Shown here piece after piece: positions 58,414 through 64,000 of a stretch of DNA of 64,000 nt. The notes under the pieces were generated by a model. The model was not told the origin of the DNA. It saw only the letters and a program-made list of their open reading frames with translations, and did no database searches. The position numbers were made by a program, and so were the translations under genes. This DNA is from UBA940 sp031547885. GTDB lineage: Bacteria; Bacteroidota; Bacteroidia; Bacteroidales; Rikenellaceae. The stretch's first letter is position 1; each line of letters starts with the position of its first letter. The stretch spans positions 242,727 to 306,726 of the forward strand of contig JAVBRO010000009.1 of the NCBI GenBank assembly GCA_031547885.1. Reading direction: 5' to 3'.

Positions 58414-59766
58414 GTGAATATCCGCGCGAAGATACTATGCCTCGTTTTCCTGCTTTCGGCGGGAGGTGTTTCGGCCCAGACGGTGCGGCCGGGCACGGGC
58501 GAACGCATCTTTGTGCGCGGCGGGGTGGCCGACGTGTCGGTAGAGAACAAGGGTAACGTCCGCCTGGGGCAGATGACTCCCGACTCGCTCTATAAATTCA
58601 TGTCCGCTATCGACTCGCTCAGGGCCGACGGGATCAGGTTCGACCGCGCGCAGACCGACTCGATCGTGACGGCGATGATCGACCGCACCTCACCCACGGG
58701 CGACACGCTGTCGGCCGAGGATACCGCCGAACTGGTCGCCGAGCGGAAGCTGCGGACGTTGAATCCCGCCACGGTGCGCTACTTTATGGACGACCAGGCG
58801 TTCCTGCACCGCTACATAGGGGGCGGCGTCGACACACTGCTGCCCAAACTGGCCCGGCTCGATACGATGGGCCTTACCAAACGTCAGAAAAGGCAGCTGA
58901 TGCGGCAGGACACCACGGTTTACCGCTACAACAATATATTCCGCGACTCGATAAAACTTTCGCCGATGGTGGCGATCTCGATCCCGGTACCCGGTTTTTC
59001 GCAGTTCTACAACGAACAGTACTGGAAGATCCCCATACTGTACGGCACTGTCGGTGCGGGGATCGGTATGTGGGCGTGGCAGACGAAAAAATTCAAGCCT
59101 TACCGCGATCTGTACGATTATTATGTCGCCCGGCCTGTGGATAGCGGCGCTCCCGGGTACGAGGAGTATAAGGCCACCATGACCGAGCTGCAGGGCAACA
59201 TGATAAAATACAATACCAACCGGCAGCTGGCGTTTGGTTTTGCGGCGGCTTCGTACATATATTTTCTTATAGACGGTACGCTCAACTACAAGGGGCACGT
59301 GGGGCATGTCAAAAAAGCCACTACGCTGGCTACGGTCTGTCCGGGCGCGGGCCAGGTGTACAACAAAACCTACTGGAAAGTGCCCATTGTGATCGGCGGC
59401 GGAGCCGCCCTCATCTATTGCATCGACTTTAATAACCGCGGCTACCAGAGGTTCCTGAGGGCTTATAACGCGGTCACTGACGACGACGAAAACACGATAG
59501 ACGAATTCAGGGGGGCATACAGCGCCGATTACCTCAAAAACGTCAAGAACAGCTACCGCCGTAACCGCGACCTGTGTATAATCATGACGGGGCTGTTCTA
59601 CATCATCCAGATCATCGACGCCCACGCCACGGCGCATATGAAAACTTATGACATAAGCGACGACCTGACGAAACTCAGGCTTGAACCGTATATCGGGAAT
59701 TTCTACTCCCACAGGCTGGGCGGCAGCGCAAATACTTTCGGATTCTCACTGAACTTAACTTTTTGA
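58414..59766 (+). CDS. DUF5683 membrane protein
   Basis: 450 residues, GTG start at 58414 six nt after parB. Signal-like N-terminus ILCLVFLLSAGGVSAQ. Two copies of a GFSQFYNEQYWKIPILYG / GAGQVYNKTYWKVPIVIGG motif mark DUF5683, with several membrane segments. Found in Bacteroidetes next to parAB and MltD-like genes; function unknown, likely envelope-related. Confidence 0.85.
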   Translation: MNIRAKILCLVFLLSAGGVSAQTVRPGTGERIFVRGGVADVSVENKGNVRLGQMTPDSLYKFMSAIDSLRADGIRFDRAQTDSIVTAMIDRTSPTGDTLSAEDTAELVAERKLRTLNPATVRYFMDDQAFLHRYIGGGVDTLLPKLARLDTMGLTKRQKRQLMRQDTTVYRYNNIFRDSIKLSPMVAISIPVPGFSQFYNEQYWKIPILYGTVGAGIGMWAWQTKKFKPYRDLYDYYVARPVDSGAPGYEEYKATMTELQGNMIKYNTNRQLAFGFAAASYIYFLIDGTLNYKGHVGHVKKATTLATVCPGAGQVYNKTYWKVPIVIGGGAALIYCIDFNNRGYQRFLRAYNAVTDDDENTIDEFRGAYSADYLKNVKNSYRRNRDLCIIMTGLFYIIQIIDAHATAHMKTYDISDDLTKLRLEPYIGNFYSHRLGGSANTFGFSLNLTF

Positions 59767-59767
59767 T

Positions 59768-61207
59768 ATGCCAAAAAATTTCATATCATTTATCCTGGTA
59801 ATAGCGGTCATATTCGTCTGCGCCCCCGCTGCCGCACACCATTCACGGCCTGTTCCCGAAGATACTCAGGAAGTCGTGAAAGAGAAAAAGAGAGAAAGCG
59901 GATTCAGGCTCTTTAAAAAACGCGCCGAGGCTCAGGAAGCCGTCATCGAGGAGGCCGAAGAAGCCGTTCCCGTTGTGGTAGAGATGGAAGAACCGGCCGA
60001 AAAGTCGGCTCTGTTCGCCGCATGGGAAGAGTGCGAATGGAGCTATTCGCCCGAGACGCTCGACTCGCTGCTTACATCCATGCACAGCTACAACACCGTT
60101 GCGGCTTTCGAGGAGTTCTTCAACGATTTCATCCAGCTCGACACGACGGAGATCCTTACGAGCAGTATTCCCGATACGGTCTACCAGGCGCGCCTGAAAG
60201 CCATTCTTTCGCCCATCGGATTGCCATGGAACGACGTTGTGAAACAATTTGTCATATCCTACACGACCAACCGCCGCACCACGATGGCCAACGTGTTGTC
60301 GCGTTCGCAGTACTATTTTCCCATCATCGAACAGGAGTTGATGAACGCCGGACTGCCGCTCGAACTGCGCATGCTGCCGGTTGTGGAGTCGGCCCTTTCT
60401 CCCTCTGCGCGTTCGCGGGCGGGGGCTATGGGACTGTGGCAGTTCATGTACGCTACGGGTAAGATCTACGGGCTGGAGATAACCACTTTCGTCGATATGC
60501 GCTGCGACCCGGTCTCCTCGACAAAGGCCGCCTGCCGCTACCTGCGCGACCTGTATAAAATGTACGGAGACTGGACCCTCGCACTGGCGGCCTACAACTG
60601 CGGTCCGGGCAACGTCAACAAGGCGTTCAAGCGCGCCGGCGACCAGGCCAAAAACTATTGGGACATCTATCCCTACCTGCCGACCGAGACGCGCAACTAC
60701 GTTCCGTCGTTCATCGCCGCCACGTATGCCTACAACTACCACAAACAGCACGACATACCGATCCGCGAGTGCCATCTGCCGCTCGCCGCCGACACAGTTA
60801 CCGTCAGGCGCCTGCTGCACCTCAGCCAGGTGGCCACGACGCTCGATATTCCCCTCGAAACGCTCGAGATGCTCAACCCGCAATATATCAAGGATATAGT
60901 CCCGGCGCTCGATAAGGCGTATCCGCTTGTGCTGCCGCAGAACGATATGACGCGCTTCATCGCGTGCGAGGAGGAGATATACGGGAAGGAACAGCAGTAT
61001 CTGGCCGAATACCTCAATCCGGCCAATATGGACGCCACGAAGGCCATCCTTGTCGCCACCGCCACCACGCACAAGGTCAAAAGCGGCGAGAACCTCGGCT
61101 CCATCGCCCGCAAGTATGGCGTGACGGTCAACCAGATCGTCAAGTGGAACAACCTCAAGAGTCCTAATTCGCTCAAGATAGGGCAGAAGCTCGAGATACA
61201 TAAATAA
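59768..61207 (+). CDS. mltD: MltD-like lytic transglycosylase with LysM
   Basis: 479 residues. Signal peptide, acidic linker, SLT (goose-lysozyme-like) domain with catalytic Glu207 in VVESALSPSARSRAGAMGLWQFM, ALAAYNCGPGNVNKAF and NYVPSFIAATY, then a C-terminal LysM repeat (THKVKSGENLGSIARKYGV). Cleaves peptidoglycan glycan strands to 1,6-anhydroMurNAc ends. Start 59768 is one nt after the DUF5683 stop; one operon from parA to here is likely. Confidence 0.94.
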   Translation: MPKNFISFILVIAVIFVCAPAAAHHSRPVPEDTQEVVKEKKRESGFRLFKKRAEAQEAVIEEAEEAVPVVVEMEEPAEKSALFAAWEECEWSYSPETLDSLLTSMHSYNTVAAFEEFFNDFIQLDTTEILTSSIPDTVYQARLKAILSPIGLPWNDVVKQFVISYTTNRRTTMANVLSRSQYYFPIIEQELMNAGLPLELRMLPVVESALSPSARSRAGAMGLWQFMYATGKIYGLEITTFVDMRCDPVSSTKAACRYLRDLYKMYGDWTLALAAYNCGPGNVNKAFKRAGDQAKNYWDIYPYLPTETRNYVPSFIAATYAYNYHKQHDIPIRECHLPLAADTVTVRRLLHLSQVATTLDIPLETLEMLNPQYIKDIVPALDKAYPLVLPQNDMTRFIACEEEIYGKEQQYLAEYLNPANMDATKAILVATATTHKVKSGENLGSIARKYGVTVNQIVKWNNLKSPNSLKIGQKLEIHK

Positions 61208-61288
61208 TTTGGAGATGTGAAAATTTGGAGATGTGAAGATTGAATAACGATTCATTATCTGAATTATCAAATTATCAAATTATCAAAT
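61206..61288 (+). repeat. 16-mer and 8-mer tandem repeats around the mnmE start
   Basis: AATTTGGAGATGTGAA occurs twice in tandem (61206-61221, 61222-61237), then AATTATCA three times (61262-61285) with a degenerate fourth unit before it. The arrays run across the mnmE initiation region. Confidence 0.75.
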
Positions 61289-62676
61289 TGGAAAATCCGG
61301 ATACCATAGCCGCCCTTGCGACGGGGCAGGGAGGAGCCATCGCCGTCATACGTGTCAGCGGCCCGGATGCCGTTGCCGTGGCCGGATGCATCTTCACGGC
61401 CCGCAGCGGTAAACCACTTTCCGAAGCCGCCGGATACACGGTCCATTACGGCGATATCCGCGATGCCGACGGTGCGGCTGTCGACGAAGTCCTCGTCACA
61501 GTCTTCCGTGCTCCAAATTCATATACCGGCGAAGACTCCGTCGAAATATCCTGCCACGCATCGCCATACATCGAAAACCGAGTGATGCAACTGCTGCTTG
61601 CCGCAGGAGCGCGAGCCGCCGGGCCCGGCGAATTTACCGTCAGGGCGTTCCTCGCAGGCAAGATGGACCTTGCACAGGCCGAAGCCGTCGCCGATCTCAT
61701 CGCTTCGTCCGACCGCGCACAGCATTCGCTCGCCCTCGGACATATGAGGGGCGGATACTCCTCGGAACTGGCCGCACTGCGCGGCGAACTGCTTTCGCTG
61801 GCGTCGCTGCTCGAACTCGAACTCGATTTCTCGGAAGAGGACGTTGAATTCGCCGACCGCGCGCAGCTTTCGACCCTTGCCGCACGGATCACGTCCGAAA
61901 TCGACAGGCTCGCGGGGTCGTTCGCGCTCGGCAACGTCATAAAAGAAGGCGTTCCGGTGGCGATAGTAGGGAAACCCAACGCAGGCAAATCCACATTGCT
62001 GAACGCCCTCGTGAAGGAGGACCGCGCGATGGTGTCGGAGATCGCCGGAACGACGCGCGACCGCATCGAAGAGAGGGTGAATATCGGCGGGGTGACCTTC
62101 CGTTTCATAGATACGGCCGGACTCCGCGCCACGGACGATGAACTGGAGCGTATGGGGATCGACCGGACGCTCGATGCCGTGTCGAAAGCCCACGTCGTGC
62201 TGCTCGTTACGGATGCCGCGGCGGCTTCGGTCGAAGATATTCGGGAGCAGGCAGGCGCACTCGGACTGCGCGCCGACCAGCGTCTTTGCGTGGTACTCAA
62301 TAAGATAGATAAACGGCAGGGCTGTGGTGCCTCGATCCTTCGCGGCGGCATAGGTGAATTTTTTACCTGTGTCGGACTTTCGGCAAAGACGGGAGAGAAT
62401 CTCGATTCGCTGACTGATTGGCTGTGCTCGGCGGTCGACACCAGCGCTTTGTACGCCGGATCAGCTGTGGTTTCGAACGCACGTCATTACGAGGCTCTGG
62501 GTCGTGCGGGCGAGGCGTTGGGCCGTGTTTCCGAGGGCATAGTCCGCGGCTTATCTTCCGATCTTTTGGCCGAGGATATCCGCGATGTTCTGCATTACTT
62601 AGGCACCATCACCGGTGAAATAACAACCGACGAAATCCTCGGCACGATCTTCTCGAAATTCTGCATCGGCAAATAG
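61240..62676 (+). CDS. mnmE: tRNA uridine-5-carboxymethylaminomethyl(34) synthesis GTPase MnmE
   Basis: Acts with MnmG on U34 of tRNA. 478 residues as drawn. Folate-binding N-domain (IRVSGPDAV, YTGEDSVEISCHAS), helical domain, inserted G domain with GKPNAGKS (244-251 from TTG), DTAGLR and NKIDK, C-terminal CIGK. No ATG precedes the conserved part: in-frame stop at 61234; TTG 61240 or TTG 61288 are the only near starts. The latter starts LENPDTIAALATG, close to the family N-terminus. Confidence 0.95.
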   Translation: MNNDSLSELSNYQIIKLENPDTIAALATGQGGAIAVIRVSGPDAVAVAGCIFTARSGKPLSEAAGYTVHYGDIRDADGAAVDEVLVTVFRAPNSYTGEDSVEISCHASPYIENRVMQLLLAAGARAAGPGEFTVRAFLAGKMDLAQAEAVADLIASSDRAQHSLALGHMRGGYSSELAALRGELLSLASLLELELDFSEEDVEFADRAQLSTLAARITSEIDRLAGSFALGNVIKEGVPVAIVGKPNAGKSTLLNALVKEDRAMVSEIAGTTRDRIEERVNIGGVTFRFIDTAGLRATDDELERMGIDRTLDAVSKAHVVLLVTDAAAASVEDIREQAGALGLRADQRLCVVLNKIDKRQGCGASILRGGIGEFFTCVGLSAKTGENLDSLTDWLCSAVDTSALYAGSAVVSNARHYEALGRAGEALGRVSEGIVRGLSSDLLAEDIRDVLHYLGTITGEITTDEILGTIFSKFCIGK

Positions 62677-62895
62677 CCGCTGCTGAACAACCATTTACAT
62701 TCATTAACAACGATTGGTTAGGCGCTCATTTTGAGCGCCTTTCGTCGTTTGTACATTCTGCTTGTTGCTCGCCCCGGATTGATCTTGCGAGCAATTTTCG
62801 CCCTTATTTCTCCCCCGAAAATTTTTTCGGACACTACTCTTATACGGCGAGTGGAGTCGTGAGACGCTATGAGACGTGGAGGGACGCGACGGGAC
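62677..62895. other. Region after mnmE, start of a second mobile element
   Basis: Holds the mnmE terminator and, around 62855-62890, GAGACG-type direct repeats (GTGAGACGCTATGAGACG). No gene seen. Confidence 0.4.
62720..62750 (+). terminator. mnmE terminator
   Basis: AGGCGCTCA-TTT-TGAGCGCCT, a perfect 9-bp stem, followed by TTCGTCGTTTGT. Confidence 0.7.
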
Positions 62896-62900
62896 GGTTT

Positions 62901-62987
62901 GAGGCACTTTCCGGCAACATCCGCCAAACCCTCCACTGCTTTGGAGAAATAACCGGTGAAATCACTACTGACGTTGTAAAGCCATGA
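62901..62987 (+). pseudogene. Remnant mnmE 3' end (attachment-site scar)
   Basis: Frame 62901-62987 reads EALSGNIRQTLHCFGEITGE then ITTDVVKP and stop. It aligns with the mnmE C-terminus (LLAEDIRDVLHYLGTITGE then ITTDEILG), identical at IR, LH, G and ITGEITTD, but lacks the CIGK end. Nucleotide similarity is clear but imperfect. The 3' end of mnmE is a known integration site (e.g. SGI1). The fragment probably marks a present or former insertion carrying a divergent mnmE tail. Confidence 0.75.
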
Positions 62988-63721
62988 GTAGCAACATCGA
63001 AGTGCAGCGCATCTGCCAATTTTGCAGCAATGCGTTCGTGGCGAAAACGACAGTGACGAAGTTCTGCTCTCATCGATGTTCGTCGCTCGCCTATAAGCAA
63101 AAGGTCCGGGAAAGAAAGATCGAGGCTTCAAATAATGAGGCTTTGGCACAACTCGATTCTACGCCCGGCCCCAACTTAAAGGGGCGTGAGTTTTTGACAC
63201 CCCGAACCGCCGCCTTGCTACTCGGTGTCGGCCGTGCGACGATGTATCGCTATTTGGCTGACAACATCATCAAATGTGTGCGGATCGGCGGAAAGACTTT
63301 CATTCGGCGACAGGACATCGAAGCGTTGTTCGAGGCTGCCGGTCCGTATGAACCGAAAGAGCAGGAAGGACGCGAGCCAATTACCGAGTTCTACTCGCTC
63401 AAAGAGATTACGGATAAATTTCAATGCGGCGAGTCGTGGGCATACCGGATTATCAAAGAGAAGAATATTCCGCGAACATCTCACTTGGGTCGGACGCTAT
63501 ATAGTAAGGCTCATATTGACCGGTCATTTAAGAAGAAGTCCGAACCGGTCGCATTCGAATACTACACAACGGAAGAGGCAATGGCAAAATATGATTTGAC
63601 GCGCGACGCGCTCTACCATATTGTCAAAAGGCATAACGTCCCGAAAATTCAAGAGGGGCGTTACGTCAAACTATCCAAACCTGAACTCGACAAAATCTTT
63701 GAAAAACCAATAATACCGTAA
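62984..63721 (+). CDS. Triple-HTH DNA-binding protein of a Bacteroidetes mobile element
   Basis: 245 residues. N-terminal Cys motif CQFCSNAFVAKTTVTKFCSHRC (about 11-32, split) and three excisionase/MerR-like HTH_17 modules: FLTPRTAALLLGVGRATMYR, FYSLKEITDKFQCGESWAYR, YYTTEEAMAKYDLTRDALYH. Such proteins sit beside integrases in conjugative elements of Bacteroidetes and probably direct excision or regulation. ATG 62984 overlaps the stop of the mnmE remnant. The integrase remnant follows 4 nt later. Confidence 0.8.
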   Translation: MSSNIEVQRICQFCSNAFVAKTTVTKFCSHRCSSLAYKQKVRERKIEASNNEALAQLDSTPGPNLKGREFLTPRTAALLLGVGRATMYRYLADNIIKCVRIGGKTFIRRQDIEALFEAAGPYEPKEQEGREPITEFYSLKEITDKFQCGESWAYRIIKEKNIPRTSHLGRTLYSKAHIDRSFKKKSEPVAFEYYTTEEAMAKYDLTRDALYHIVKRHNVPKIQEGRYVKLSKPELDKIFEKPIIP

Positions 63722-63725
63722 AACT

Positions 63726-63875
63726 ATGGCAACAAAAGTAACCCTCCGGCGAAAGCCGATTACCCAGCAACGCGAATCCTTGTACCTTGACTTCTACCCC
63801 GGCATCCGCAACCCGGACACGATGAAGATGGTCTACAAGGAATATCTGGGTATCTACATCGTAAGCGTTCGGTAA
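63726..63875 (+). pseudogene. Truncated tyrosine integrase N-terminus
   Basis: Forty-nine codons, MATKVTLRRKPITQQRESLY then LDFYPGIRNPDTMKMVYKEY and LGIYI, matching the N-terminal arm-binding start of Bacteroidetes tyrosine integrases. After LGIYI the frame runs VSVR and stops, so the rest of the gene is missing. The break near 63861 is a likely insertion or deletion junction. Confidence 0.75.
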
Positions 63876-64000
63876 AGTGCGTATTGTTAGGTGATTGAAA
63901 AGGATTTAGCTTTGCGGGGATAATCGGTTATATTGTTGTTTTACATAAATTGAATGACCGTTTAGTAACCGTAAAGTCTTAAAATATGGGGAGAAAATTT
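63876..64000. other. Sequence after the integrase break, with possible ORF start at 63986
   Basis: AT-rich, unlike mnmE. ATG 63986 opens MGRKF and runs off the window. It could be the end of an insertion sequence with its transposase start; too little is visible to name it. Confidence 0.25.

Overview
The window is a chromosomal stretch of a moderately GC-rich member of the Bacteroidales. Alistipes (Rikenellaceae) or a close relative is my inference. The reasons are the gene families (DUF5606, DUF5683, DUF5106, OstA-like, PGN_0703, TamB-tonB clusters), the Bacteroidetes-type promoter signals (TAnnTTTG, some with an upstream TTTG) and the weak Shine-Dalgarno sequences.

Layout. 1-9.4 kb holds core genes: tig-clpP-clpX, an Imm33/DUF2185 orphan, transketolase, a NagX-like membrane acyltransferase, a DUF2807 lipoprotein and a DUF202/M20 peptidase pair. 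9,489-21,953 is a 12.4-kb integrated element in the 3' half of tRNA-Thr(CGU), bounded by perfect 56-bp direct repeats. Its core is a tyrosine recombinase, a coiled-coil protein, a small companion and a helicase-like protein with a broken P-loop. Its AT-rich cargo looks like phage defence: AbiH, and a DUF262 / nucleotidyltransferase / small-protein operon divergent from a HEPN-like gene. It also carries small accessory proteins and a seven-repeat lipoprotein. 22-62.7 kb returns to housekeeping: YhcC-type radical SAM, DUF4185, tsaD, tamB with exbB-exbD-tonB and DUF1573, an MTA/SAH-deaminase-like amidohydrolase, a sulfatase, clpB, a biotin-dependent carboxyltransferase, era, a HAD hydrolase with rdgB, folD, an orphan PD-(D/E)XK nuclease, an outer-membrane biogenesis run (CPBP, two SurA-like proteins, OstA-like), parAB, DUF5683, an MltD-like transglycosylase and mnmE. 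The last 1.3 kb, after mnmE, is the edge of a second mobile element: a remnant mnmE 3' end, a triple-HTH protein and a truncated integrase.

Between the core genes lie several dispersed repeat families. The most striking is a 330-350 bp hairpin-rich element present three times (22,947; 44,935; 46,724). Its terminal stems differ between copies by compensatory changes, and its central module is inverted in one copy relative to the other two. A second family consists of heptamer tandem arrays around a GC-rich hairpin, placed repeatedly just before start codons (clpX, exbD, tonB, folD, parB, DUF5606). Two 17-bp/3-nt perfect palindromes fold the last codons of neighbouring genes back onto adjacent arrays.

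All assignments come from reading the sequence and recalling family features; no database search was run. The best candidates for an undescribed system are the DUF262-NTase operon with its divergent HEPN-like gene, and the hairpin-rich repeat.
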